From Rhodanobacteraceae bacterium (GTDB lineage: Bacteria; Pseudomonadota; Gammaproteobacteria; Xanthomonadales; Ahniellaceae), in contig JADJFT010000009.1 of the NCBI GenBank assembly GCA_016708465.1, forward strand, positions 92,920 to 156,919: a stretch of 64,000 bases of DNA, in the 5' to 3' direction. A model generated the notes under the pieces. The model saw only the letters and a program-made list of their open reading frames with translations, was not told the origin of the DNA and made no database searches. A program made the position numbers and the translations under genes. This document shows, piece after piece, positions 20,602 through 29,033 of the stretch. The stretch's first letter is position 1. Each line of letters opens with the position of its first letter.

Positions 20602-21927
20602 ATGGCCTCGTTCAGTCCGAAGCGAATCATGCTGCCTGCACCTGACAAGACCATGGCACCCTCCGCCGACCGGGCGACCAACGGTGCGGCGCCGATGTTT
20701 CCAGAGCCTCTGCATGTTGGGCGCCCCAACATCGGCGACCGTGAGCAATTTTTGCGTCTTGCCGGCGAGATGTTCGATCGGCGTTGGCTGAGCAACAATG
20801 GCCCGCTCGTTCAGGAATTCGAAAGACGCGTCTCGGACTATCTGGGCGTAAAGCACTGCGTTGCTATGTGCAATGGCACCATCGCGTTGGAAATTGCGAT
20901 TCGTGCGCTCGGAATGACAGGCGAGGTGATCGTCCCCTCGTATACGTTCATCGCCACGGCACACGCCCTTCATTGGCAAGGCATCACGCCGGTCTTCGCT
21001 GATATCGACCCGTCTACCCACAATCTGGATCCCCATGCGGTGCGACAGATGATCACCTCGCGCACCACGGGGATTATCGGCGTTCATCTCTGGGGGCGGC
21101 CTGCGCCAGTTGAGGCATTGCAGGAGATTGCGGATGAGCATGGGTTGACGTTGCTGTTCGATGCGGCGCATGCATTCTGTTGTTCGCACGGCCGACGCAT
21201 GATCGGCAATTTTGGGCGTGCGGAAGTGCTCAGTTTTCATGCCACCAAGTTCTTCAATTCGCTGGAGGGCGGCGCTGTCGTCACCAATGAGGATGAACTG
21301 GCCGAAACGCTGCGCCTGATGCGAAATTTCGGGTTCGCGGGACTCGACAACGTCATCCACCCGGGCACCAATGGGAAGATGGTTGAAGTTTGTGCGGCAA
21401 TGGGGCTCACCAATTTCGACTTCATCGACACCGTGGTCGAGGCCAATCGGCGAAATCATGAAGCGTATCGGCTCGCGCTGAACGGGATCGCTGACGTGCG
21501 ATTGCTTCAGTATGAGCCGAGCGGACGGAACAATTTTCAGTACGTCGTGCTGGAAGTGACGGAAGGCGGTGTGCAGCGGCGCGACGCCATTTTGGCCGCG
21601 CTGCACACTGAAAATGTATTGGCCCGAAAATATTTCTGGCCAGGATGCCACCGAATGAAACCCTACCGAGAGCTGTTCCCGAACGCGGGTGTCTTGCTCC
21701 CTCAGACTCAGTTCGTCGCGGATCGAGTGATCGTGTTGCCGACAGGAACGACGCTGCCCGCACACGCGGCCGAGAAAATTGCGCAAGTAGTGCGCGGGGG
21801 TGCGGAGGCAGCGATTGAGCTCCCATCCATTTCTGCACGAGCATCCGCCGTTTCAGCGTCTGTATGTATTCGGAGCTGGTGGGCACGGCCGCGAGATCGC
21901 GCATCTCGCTCGGCAAGCTTGGGGTAG
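20602..21927 (+). CDS. DegT/DnrJ/EryC1/StrS-family aminotransferase
   Basis: This PLP-dependent sugar aminotransferase type (fold type I) normally aminates a keto-sugar nucleotide for LPS, capsule or protein glycan synthesis. Visible motifs are SNNGPLVQEFERRVSDYLGV, EVIVPSYTFIATAHAL, the Asp of LLFDAAHAFCC, and the PLP-lysine region SFHATKFFNSLEGGAVVTNE. The open frame extends to 21927, about 110 bases into the next gene, with an unlikely tail. A one-base loss in the GGGGG region near 21796 would instead stop it at TGA 21816-21818, overlapping the next start. The substrate cannot be read from the sequence. Confidence refers to the family. Confidence 0.9.
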   Translation: MASFSPKRIMLPAPDKTMAPSADRATNGAAPMFPEPLHVGRPNIGDREQFLRLAGEMFDRRWLSNNGPLVQEFERRVSDYLGVKHCVAMCNGTIALEIAIRALGMTGEVIVPSYTFIATAHALHWQGITPVFADIDPSTHNLDPHAVRQMITSRTTGIIGVHLWGRPAPVEALQEIADEHGLTLLFDAAHAFCCSHGRRMIGNFGRAEVLSFHATKFFNSLEGGAVVTNEDELAETLRLMRNFGFAGLDNVIHPGTNGKMVEVCAAMGLTNFDFIDTVVEANRRNHEAYRLALNGIADVRLLQYEPSGRNNFQYVVLEVTEGGVQRRDAILAALHTENVLARKYFWPGCHRMKPYRELFPNAGVLLPQTQFVADRVIVLPTGTTLPAHAAEKIAQVVRGGAEAAIELPSISARASAVSASVCIRSWWARPRDRASRSASLG

Positions 21928-22486
21928 CTTGGTTGAGGTGGTGTTTCTGGTCGACGACAGCGCCTATGCCAACGGTCCGGTCAACGGCATTCAAGTGCGT
22001 CTGTTGAATGAGATTGTTGTCGTGGATGGTGATCGTTTCGTGGCTGCGGTTGGCGATTCAACCCTGCGTCGTAAAGCGGCCAGGGCATGCACGAGCATCA
22101 ACTTGCAGCCGACCGTTTTGGTGCATCCGCGCGTCGAAGCATCCAGTTCCGTGCTGTTCGGTCCGGGCTGCGTGGTGTGTGCAGGCGCTGTGCTGACCGT
22201 GGATATCGCCCTCGGCGAGCATGTGCATGTCAACATTGGCTGCAGCGTCAGTCATGACGTGCGCATCGATGACTTTTCCACGTTGTCTCCTGGCGTGCAC
22301 GTATCGGGACACGTGAAAATCGGTCGCGATGTTTTCATCGGCACCGGCGCCAATATCATCAACGGCAGTGCCGCATCACCCCTCGTGATTGGCGATGGCG
22401 CCCTGATCGCCGCAGGCGCCTGCGTGACCAAGTCCGTCGAAGCGGGCGCGCTGGTGGCGGGGGTTCCGGCGGTGCGCAAGAAGTGA
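21815..22486 (+). CDS. PglD/NeuD-like sugar O/N-acyltransferase (left-handed beta-helix)
   Basis: The N-terminus has the small Rossmann-like domain of PglD/NeuD proteins (RLYVFGAGGHGREIAHLARQ). Repeated hexapeptide units of a left-handed beta-helix follow (ASSSVLFGPGCVVCAGAVLT, GEHVHVNIGCSVSHDVRIDD, GRDVFIGTGANIINGSA). The His in SHDV is at the place of the catalytic His of PglD. Such enzymes acylate the amino sugar made by a DegT-type aminotransferase, which is encoded just upstream. I chose TTG 21815 because GGAGG lies 6 bases before it and it overlaps the probable stop of the upstream gene; GTG 21800 is an alternative. Confidence 0.85.
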   Translation: MSSHPFLHEHPPFQRLYVFGAGGHGREIAHLARQAWGSLVEVVFLVDDSAYANGPVNGIQVRLLNEIVVVDGDRFVAAVGDSTLRRKAARACTSINLQPTVLVHPRVEASSSVLFGPGCVVCAGAVLTVDIALGEHVHVNIGCSVSHDVRIDDFSTLSPGVHVSGHVKIGRDVFIGTGANIINGSAASPLVIGDGALIAAGACVTKSVEAGALVAGVPAVRKK

Positions 22487-22536
22487 AGCATTATTCATGA
22501 CGTTCATGTCAGACGCCCAAGGAGCAATGTCACCGC

Positions 22537-24504
22537 TCATGGTGCGATCGCACTGACATCGATCATCTGCGGCGGCTCGTTGGCGCACCAGTGTTGCCAC
22601 ATTATTCTTGTCGCTTGCGCGAAAGCAGAAGTGATCAGTTCCGGTTTGCCGAGTGGCGACGATTGGTAGCGATCGCGCATGGTCGCCCGAATTTGCGCAA
22701 GGTCGTTCAAACGTTGACTCCACTCGACGGCGAGCTTCACAAAATTGTCTTCCGAGTGCGCCACGAACTCTTGCAACTGCATAAGCTCCATAATGGACGA
22801 GGCTTGTCTGCTGGCGGGCGTTGTGCCAGCAATCGTCAAAGTCGGAACGCCCATCCAAAATGCATGGCGCGTCGTGGTGCCGCCAGTATACGGAAAGGTA
22901 TCCAGGCAAAGATCAACTTCATGGTGCAAGCGCAGGTATGGCTCGACAATGCTGCGGAGATGAAAGCGAATTCTGTCGTCTGCAATTTCTTCTTCAGCAA
23001 ACCAGCGTGTCAACAAATCAATTTGGTATTGATCGGATATTCCTGCCAGCAATAGGTGTGATTCCGGTGCGCCGCGAAGCACGCGTGCCCACAGCGATAT
23101 CACATTCCTATGAATTTTGTTGGGACGATTAAAACTTCCAAACGTGAAATGTCTTTGAGTCAAGGCTGGAAGTGCTTCTATCGGCGGCGCAATTGAAAAT
23201 GGCACATACGGTGCTGTTGAGGGAAGGTATACTAGTTTTTCAACAAACTGACGAGCAAAGACATCCGGAGGCAAGAATTTTGGATCGGCGATGTAATAGT
23301 CCATCGTTTGCATTCCAGTCGTCCCGGGGTACCCAATCCAGCTTGCTTGAATCGGCGCTGGCTTGCGCGCAAACACGGATAGTCTGTTCCCAAATGTATG
23401 GCCGGATAGATCGATCAATATGTCAATGCTGTCGGCTCGGATTTGTGCTTCCAACGCATCGTCATGCAGATCGACAACCATTAGCCATTTTTTGAAATAC
23501 TGGCGAAGCGTGTTGCTCCCTTCGTCTTCGGCTTTATAGTTATGATAGGCAAGAATTTCAATCTCTTTATAAATACCAATATGTCTAACAATAGGCTCGA
23601 TAAAATGTGCGACTGCATGATTTCGCAAGTCGGCAGAAACAATTCCTATGCGAATGATGCGATCAGGGTCGCGCGTGTTCGTGTGAGCCTGTCTGTGGGC
23701 CGGTCCTTGACGATCAAATTTTTGGCCAACTGCGAGATGCTCGCGAAATAGCGTCTCAGAGTCGATGGCACCATCCTGACTGAGGAGGTACAGAAATGCG
23801 GTATCTAAGTGCCCTGCGTCAGGAGAAATTTCAACCGCACGCCGGTAACAAACTTGAGCTTCCTTAAACTGAAATGCACTTTCCAGATAGTTGGCTAAGT
23901 TCGTCAATGCGATTGGGTGGTCTGGGCGAATTGCAACGGCTGTACGCATTTCAGAAATGCAGTCGTCCACTCGCCCGGCGTTTTTTAGCGCCAAGCTCAG
24001 CGTGACATGCGCTTCGACGTTTCTTGGTTCGATCTTGAGTGCTTGGTTGCAAGCGTCGATTGCGTCATCGTGCCTATCGAGACCGGACAACGTGTTGCCT
24101 ATAGCAATCCAAGGCATCGCGAACTTCGGGTCGAGATCGGTAGCGGCAAGATAGGAGGCTAGCGCTGATTCGGCCTGATTCAGATGCCAGTACGCGTTGC
24201 CCAAGTTGTAATGGGCGGGGGCAGATTCGGGGTCTAGCTTAATGGCCGTCCTGTAGGCATCAAGCGCCTTGTCGACGGCTTGGGCCGCCAGGTGCGCATT
24301 GCCCAGATTCATGTGCGCTTTGGCGAGCTTGGGAGCAGTCGCGACCGCTTGCTCGTAATAACGACGGGCTTCATCGAGCTGCCCAGCTTTTTCGGCGGCC
24401 TGACCCAATTCGATCAACTTGAGTGCGGCGATCGACTGCGGATCATTCGGTAGCGCTGTCGATCGTGGACGAAAGATATCGATGATCCGCTGAAATAGAC
24501 TCAT
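22537..24504 (-). CDS. TPR-containing O-GlcNAc-transferase-like glycosyltransferase (SPINDLY/GT41 type)
   Basis: The N-terminal half is made of tetratricopeptide repeats (units with the pattern AHMNLGNAHLAAQAVDKALD and APAHYNLGNAYWHLNQAE). The C-terminal half is a GT41 catalytic region: IDILIDLSGHTFGNRL, QASWIGYPGTTGMQTMDYYI, FGSFNRPNKIHRNVISLW, and CLDTFPYTGGTTTRHAFWMG. Bacterial relatives O-glycosylate proteins such as flagellin or adhesins in the cytoplasm. ATG 24504 (MSLFQRIIDIF) is preferred over TTG 24552. It is convergent with the aminotransferase-acyltransferase pair and close to the pilin locus, so pilin or another surface protein could be the acceptor. The target is not shown by the sequence. 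Confidence 0.9.
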   Translation of the reverse strand: MSLFQRIIDIFRPRSTALPNDPQSIAALKLIELGQAAEKAGQLDEARRYYEQAVATAPKLAKAHMNLGNAHLAAQAVDKALDAYRTAIKLDPESAPAHYNLGNAYWHLNQAESALASYLAATDLDPKFAMPWIAIGNTLSGLDRHDDAIDACNQALKIEPRNVEAHVTLSLALKNAGRVDDCISEMRTAVAIRPDHPIALTNLANYLESAFQFKEAQVCYRRAVEISPDAGHLDTAFLYLLSQDGAIDSETLFREHLAVGQKFDRQGPAHRQAHTNTRDPDRIIRIGIVSADLRNHAVAHFIEPIVRHIGIYKEIEILAYHNYKAEDEGSNTLRQYFKKWLMVVDLHDDALEAQIRADSIDILIDLSGHTFGNRLSVFARKPAPIQASWIGYPGTTGMQTMDYYIADPKFLPPDVFARQFVEKLVYLPSTAPYVPFSIAPPIEALPALTQRHFTFGSFNRPNKIHRNVISLWARVLRGAPESHLLLAGISDQYQIDLLTRWFAEEEIADDRIRFHLRSIVEPYLRLHHEVDLCLDTFPYTGGTTTRHAFWMGVPTLTIAGTTPASRQASSIMELMQLQEFVAHSEDNFVKLAVEWSQRLNDLAQIRATMRDRYQSSPLGKPELITSAFAQATRIMWQHWCANEPPQMIDVSAIAP

Positions 24505-24640
24505 GGTTTCGTGCTCGAACTGATGCGAGGAATCAAGGGAAGCGATGGACAATAGTGGTCTCGTCGCTACAATTCCACCAGCGCCACTCGGGCGTCGAAG
24601 CGATTCGCGACGGCGCGACCATGCAGGCGGGTGTCAGATC

Positions 24641-24952
24641 ATGTTTCGATGGTTCTCCTTTGCGTTTGTTGATCAATTCGCGTCCGACTTGCTGCGCGAT
24701 GTGGGGCAATTGCCTGCATTGCACGACGGTGCGGGCGAAAAGCCGAAGAAGGCGACCAAGCAGAAGCAGAAGCGCGACATGGCGTTGACACTGTTGCACC
24801 GCCGAGCGGTCGACTTCGGGCGCGGCCAGAAGCTCAATTTTCTGCAGAAGGCGCGCTTGTCAAAGCAACTTCAGGACGGCTTGATTCGCGGTGGACAGCC
24901 GGCGGAATTCGCGAAGGATTTCGCGGTACGCGTCATCGCCGATCTGCGTTGA
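24641..24952 (+). CDS. Small protein of unknown function
   Basis: I do not recognise this 103-residue protein. From ATG 24641 it has an amphipathic N-terminus (MFRWFSFAFVDQFASDLLRD), a highly basic Lys/Gln/Arg stretch (PKKATKQKQKRDMAL) and a helical C-terminal part (LNFLQKARLSKQLQDGLIRG, AEFAKDFAVRVIADLR). The composition suggests a soluble basic protein rather than a membrane one. It is divergent from the glycosyltransferase gene and precedes sucC by 133 bases. No strong ribosome site is seen; an upstream start at 24545 is possible but would read through poorly supported sequence. Confidence 0.6.
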   Translation: MFRWFSFAFVDQFASDLLRDVGQLPALHDGAGEKPKKATKQKQKRDMALTLLHRRAVDFGRGQKLNFLQKARLSKQLQDGLIRGGQPAEFAKDFAVRVIADLR

Positions 24953-25085
24953 ATCGGTCTCGGCTGACAGCGCCGCCATTTCTCCTTTCGCGTTTGCCGC
25001 CCGGCTTTGGCACAATACGCGTCCGCATTTTCCCGGTCCGTGCTCTGCGCCGGTCTGTGTCCCTTTCCCCTCCAGCAGGTGACTC

Positions 25086-26249
25086 ATGAACTTCCACGAG
25101 TACCAAGCGAAAGCTTTGTTCGCCGATTACGCCATCCCGGTTCCGGCCGGCCGTATCGCCACGACGATTGAGCAGGCGGCCGAAGCGGCGCGCGCTATCG
25201 GTGGCGAACAATGGGTTGTGAAGGCCCAGATCCACGCTGGCGGTCGCGGCAAAGCCGGCGGCGTGAAGCTGGTGCGTGACATCGATGGCGTCAAAGAAGC
25301 TGCCGGCAAGATGCTCGGCAGCAAGATGGTCACGTATCAATCGGCTGGGCGTGCGCTGCCGGTCGACACCGTGCTGATTTCGGAAGCCAATGACATCGAC
25401 CAAGAGTTGTACCTGAGCTGCCTCGTCGACCGTGCGACAAAGGCGGTGTCGTTCATCGTGTCTGCCGCCGGCGGCGTCGACATCGAACAGGTCGCGAAGG
25501 ACAACCCGGAAGCGATCCACACTGTCATCGTCGACTATGTGCAGGGTCTGCAGCCGTACCAATGCCGCAAGGTCGGCTTTGCGATGGGTCTGACGATGAA
25601 GCAAGTTGGCCAGCTCACCAAGATCATGTCCGGCGTGTACAAGCTGTTCATGGACAAAGACATGGCGCTGATCGAGTTGAACCCGTTGGCGATCGTCGCG
25701 TCGGGTGACCTGATGGCGCTCGACGGCAAACTGAACTCGGATGACAACGCCGAATTCCGCCATCCGAAACTTGCGGCGATGCGCGACATCAACCAGGAGG
25801 ATCCGGCCGAGGCCGAGGCCGTGAACCATCATCTGAACTACGTGCAGATGGACGGCAACATCGGCTGCATGGTCAATGGTGCCGGCTTGGCGATGGCGAC
25901 GATGGACGTGATCAAGCTTGCGGGAGGCGAACCGGCGAACTTCCTCGACGTCGGCGGTGGCGCCACCAAGGAGCGCGTCGCCGAAGCGTTCAAGCTCATC
26001 CTGAGCTCGGACAAGGTCAAGGCGATCCTGGTGAACATCTTCGGTGGCATCGTCCGCTGCGACATGATTGCCGAAGGCATCATCGCCGCGGTCAAGGACG
26101 TTGGCGTCACCATTCCGGTGGTCGTGCGCCTCGAAGGCACCAATGTCGAGAAGGGCCGCGAACTGCTGGCCGGCTCCGGCTTCAAGATCATTCCGGCGAC
26201 GGATCTCAACGACGCGGCGCAGAAAGCGGTCGCGGCAGTTAACGGTTAA
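25086..26249 (+). CDS. sucC: Succinyl-CoA synthetase (ADP-forming) beta subunit
   Basis: SucC binds nucleotide and, with SucD, makes succinate and ATP from succinyl-CoA in the citric acid cycle. The 387-residue protein is of normal length. It opens with MNFHEYQAKALFADY and has the ATP-grasp domain (WVVKAQIHAGGRGKAGGVKL, LIELNPLAIVASGDLMALD). The CoA-ligase domain follows (GCMVNGAGLAMATMDVIKLA, NFLDVGGGATKERV, ILVNIFGGIVRCDMIAEGI). The ribosome site AGGTGA precedes the ATG. sucD follows after 12 bases, forming an operon. Confidence 0.98.
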   Translation: MNFHEYQAKALFADYAIPVPAGRIATTIEQAAEAARAIGGEQWVVKAQIHAGGRGKAGGVKLVRDIDGVKEAAGKMLGSKMVTYQSAGRALPVDTVLISEANDIDQELYLSCLVDRATKAVSFIVSAAGGVDIEQVAKDNPEAIHTVIVDYVQGLQPYQCRKVGFAMGLTMKQVGQLTKIMSGVYKLFMDKDMALIELNPLAIVASGDLMALDGKLNSDDNAEFRHPKLAAMRDINQEDPAEAEAVNHHLNYVQMDGNIGCMVNGAGLAMATMDVIKLAGGEPANFLDVGGGATKERVAEAFKLILSSDKVKAILVNIFGGIVRCDMIAEGIIAAVKDVGVTIPVVVRLEGTNVEKGRELLAGSGFKIIPATDLNDAAQKAVAAVNG

Positions 26250-26261
26250 GGAGCAGCGACC

Positions 26262-27143
26262 ATGAGCGTACTTGTCAACAAGGGCACCAAGGTCATCTGC
26301 CAAGGCTTTACTGGCAGCCAAGGCACTTTTCATTCAGAACAAGCGTTGGATTACGGCACCTTGCTGGTCGGTGGGGTCACGCCGGGCAAGGGCGGTTCAC
26401 AGCACGTCGGCTTGCCGGTGTTCGATACCGTGCAGGAAGCCGTGGATGACACCGGTGCCGATGCGTCGATGATCTTCGTGCCGCCGCCGTTTGCGGCCGA
26501 CGCCATTCTCGAAGCGGCCGATGCTGGTATTCGCGTCATCGTCGCGATTACCGAAGGTATTCCAGTGCTCGATATGCTGCGCGTCAAGAATGCGCTCGCG
26601 CACTACCCGGATACGGTGCTGATCGGTCCGAATTGCCCGGGCATCATCACCCCAGGCGAGTGCAAGATCGGCATCATGCCGGGGCATATCCACAAGCCGG
26701 GCAAGATTGGCATTGTCTCGCGTTCGGGCACGCTGACCTATGAAGCGGTGTTCCAGACCACGAATGCCGGCCTCGGCCAGAGCACCTGCATCGGCATCGG
26801 CGGCGATCCGATCAACGGTCTCAATTTCATCGACTGCCTGAGCATGTTCCAGGACGATCCGCAGACCGAAGGCATCATCATGGTCGGCGAAATCGGCGGT
26901 TCGGCGGAAGAAGAAGCGGCCGAGTTCATCGAGGAATACGTCAAGAAGCCGGTCGTCGCGTTCATCGCTGGCGCGTCTGCACCTGCGGGCAAACGTATGG
27001 GCCACGCCGGCGCCATCATCTCCGGTGGCAAAGGCACTGCAGCAGCAAAGTTCGCAGCGCTTGAGAAGGCCGGCGTGACCACGGTGAAATCACCGGCGGA
27101 TCTCGGTCGTGCCATCGAAGCAGCCCTAAAAGCGAAGAAGTAG
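26262..27143 (+). CDS. sucD: Succinyl-CoA synthetase alpha subunit
   Basis: SucD carries the CoA-binding Rossmann domain and the active-site His that is transiently phosphorylated. Visible features: MSVLVNKGTKVICQGFTGSQ, GTLLVGGVTPGKGGSQH, FVPPPFAADAILEAADA, IGPNCPGIITPGECKIGIMP, and the catalytic region IAGASAPAGKRMGHAGAIIS with the phospho-His. At 293 residues the length is typical. The last codons AAGAAG run directly into TAG, and that stop codon lies within the first copy of the following repeat array, so the repeat abuts the coding sequence with no spacer. Confidence 0.98.
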   Translation: MSVLVNKGTKVICQGFTGSQGTFHSEQALDYGTLLVGGVTPGKGGSQHVGLPVFDTVQEAVDDTGADASMIFVPPPFAADAILEAADAGIRVIVAITEGIPVLDMLRVKNALAHYPDTVLIGPNCPGIITPGECKIGIMPGHIHKPGKIGIVSRSGTLTYEAVFQTTNAGLGQSTCIGIGGDPINGLNFIDCLSMFQDDPQTEGIIMVGEIGGSAEEEAAEFIEEYVKKPVVAFIAGASAPAGKRMGHAGAIISGGKGTAAAKFAALEKAGVTTVKSPADLGRAIEAALKAKK

Positions 27144-27397
27144 GAGCGACCCACGGGTCGCGATTCTCTCAACGCATGTAGGAGCGACCCACGGGTCGCG
27201 ATTCTCTCAACGCACGTAGAGCGACCCACGGGTCGCGATTCTCTCAACGCATGTAGGAGCGACCCACGGGTCGCGATTCTCTCAACGCATGTAGGAGCGA
27301 CCCACGGGTCGCGATTCTCTCAACGCATGTAGGAGCGACCCACGGGTCGCGATTTTCAACACGCGACAAAGGATCGCGACCCATGGGTCGCTCCTAC
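27140..27397. repeat. REP-like palindromic repeat array between sucD and nadE
   Basis: Five near-identical direct copies of a 38-base unit (copies begin at about 27140, 27178, 27216, 27253, 27291; the third lacks one base) are followed by a partial sixth copy at 27329 and an inverted copy at 27373-27397. Each unit contains the hairpin core GCGACCCACGGGTCGC; the inverted copy has a perfect palindrome CGACCCATGGGTCG. This resembles the short extragenic palindromes (GTAGGAGCGACCCNNGGGTCGC type) common in Pseudomonas and Xanthomonadales. It probably stabilises or ends the sucCD mRNA. There are no variable spacers, so it is not a CRISPR. Confidence 0.9.
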
Positions 27398-27416
27398 AGT
27401 GAATTGCAAAGGCAAT

Positions 27417-29033
27417 ATGGCCTCGATCCGCATCGCTCTCGCCCAGTTCGACTTTCCGGTCGCGGCCATTTCCGAGAACGCGGATCGCATCGTGGCTTTG
27501 GCCGAGCGTGCGCGCGACCTGATCGGTGCACGCTTGATCGTGTTCCCGGAACTGACCTTGTCCGGCTATCTCGCCGAAGACCTGATCTTGCGTCCGAGTT
27601 TCATTCGCACCTGTGACGACTATCTCGCGCAGATCGCTGGCCGCGTGCACGGCATCGACCTGATCGTCGGTCATCCAGTGCAGGAAGGCGATCGTCGCTA
27701 CAACGCGCTGAGTTGGATTCGCGATGGTGACGTGCTCGTGCGCTATCGCAAACAGGCGTTACCGAACTACACCGTGTTCGACGAGAAGCGCTACTTCACT
27801 GCGGGCGACCAAGCGGCAACGGTCGATCTCGATGGCGTACGTTTCGCGCCGCTGATCTGCGAAGACATCTGGGATCCGCAGCCCGCGCAGCGAGCGCTGC
27901 AGGTCGGGGCCGATGCACTCATCGTCATCAACGCCTCACCGTTCAACCCGCGCAATCGTATCGATCGCCACACTGTGGTGAGCTGGCGTGCGCGCGAACA
28001 CGCCGTACCGATCGCCTACGTGAATCTGGTGGCTGGGCAGGACGATCTGGTGTTCGATGGCGGTGCGTTCGTGGTTGATCGCGACGGCCAGATCGCTGGC
28101 CCGGCGCCGGCTTTCGAAGACCATCTGCTGGCGCTCGATTACGACATCGCTGCGCGCCGTTATCTGCCGGTGAATTGGCCGGTATGCGAAACCAGCGATG
28201 ACGCGCGTGTCTACAATGCGCTGGTGCGCGGCACCCGCGACTACGTGCAAAAAAACCGGTTTCCCGGCGTGCTGTTGGGATTGTCCGGTGGCGTTGACTC
28301 GGCGTTGACGCTGGCGCTGGCTGTCGATGCGCTGGGTCCCGAGCAGGTCACCGCAGTGATGATGCCGACGCGCTACACCTCTCAGTTATCGTTGGACGAG
28401 GCCGCAGCGCAGGCGCGGTTGCTGGGAGTGAAGTATCACGTCGCGCAGATCGAGGATGCGTTCAATGCGATGGTGAATTCGCTACAGCCGTTGTTCGCCG
28501 GGCGTACGCCGGATGTGACCGAGGAAAACCTGCAAGCGCGCATTCGCGGCATGATCCTGATGGCCTTGTCGAACAAGTTCGGCGGAATGGTGCTGTCGAC
28601 CGGCAACAAGAGCGAGATGGCCTGCGGTTACGCGACGTTGTACGGCGACATGTGCGGTGGCTTTGCGCCACTGAAGGATGTGTACAAGACCGAAGTCTGG
28701 GATCTGTGCCGCTATCGAAATTCGATTTCGCCAGCGATTCCCGAGGTCGTGATCACGCGGCCGCCCTCGGCCGAACTGCGCGAAAATCAGAAGGATCAGG
28801 ATTCGCTGCCGCCTTACGAACTGCTCGACGAAATTCTCAAGCGCTATATCGAGCTGGATCGCTCACGCGCCGAAATCGTTGCCGAAGGGTTTGATGCAGC
28901 CATCGTTGAGCGCGTCGTGCGCATGGTGCTACGCAATGAATACAAACGCCGTCAATCGGCACCTGGCCCGCGCATCACCCAACGTGCTTTTGGTCGCGAC
29001 CGGCGCTATCCGATCACTTCGGGTTGGCGCTAA
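27417..29033 (+). CDS. nadE: Glutamine-dependent NAD+ synthetase
   Basis: This two-domain enzyme amidates deamido-NAD to NAD+ using glutamine. The N-terminal nitrilase-type glutaminase domain has the Glu of IVFPELTLSGYLAEDL, a Lys region near YRKQALPNY, and the nucleophile Cys in APLICEDIWDPQPA. The C-terminal ammonia-dependent synthetase domain has the ATP-pyrophosphatase loop LLGLSGGVDSALTLAL and STGNKSEMACGYATLYGDM. The ATG at 27417 (MASIRIALAQFDF) is the family N-terminus; an earlier in-frame ATG at 27399 lies close to the repeat array and is less likely. The protein is about 538 residues. Confidence 0.97.
   Translation: MASIRIALAQFDFPVAAISENADRIVALAERARDLIGARLIVFPELTLSGYLAEDLILRPSFIRTCDDYLAQIAGRVHGIDLIVGHPVQEGDRRYNALSWIRDGDVLVRYRKQALPNYTVFDEKRYFTAGDQAATVDLDGVRFAPLICEDIWDPQPAQRALQVGADALIVINASPFNPRNRIDRHTVVSWRAREHAVPIAYVNLVAGQDDLVFDGGAFVVDRDGQIAGPAPAFEDHLLALDYDIAARRYLPVNWPVCETSDDARVYNALVRGTRDYVQKNRFPGVLLGLSGGVDSALTLALAVDALGPEQVTAVMMPTRYTSQLSLDEAAAQARLLGVKYHVAQIEDAFNAMVNSLQPLFAGRTPDVTEENLQARIRGMILMALSNKFGGMVLSTGNKSEMACGYATLYGDMCGGFAPLKDVYKTEVWDLCRYRNSISPAIPEVVITRPPSAELRENQKDQDSLPPYELLDEILKRYIELDRSRAEIVAEGFDAAIVERVVRMVLRNEYKRRQSAPGPRITQRAFGRDRRYPITSGWR

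Noticed and set aside
20287..21786. 499-codon minus-strand frame across the aminotransferase gene
   Set aside because: Only its last part (about 20395-20511) is meaningful, as the shifted N-terminus of PilS; the rest opposes a clear DegT aminotransferase.
24933..26333. 466-codon open frame on the minus strand opposite sucC
   Set aside because: It is a shadow of sucC: low-complexity His/Arg/Asp-rich translation with no motif, while the plus strand is clearly SucC.
27140..27397. CRISPR array
   Set aside because: Units are directly adjacent with no variable spacers and each is itself palindromic; it is an extragenic palindrome array.
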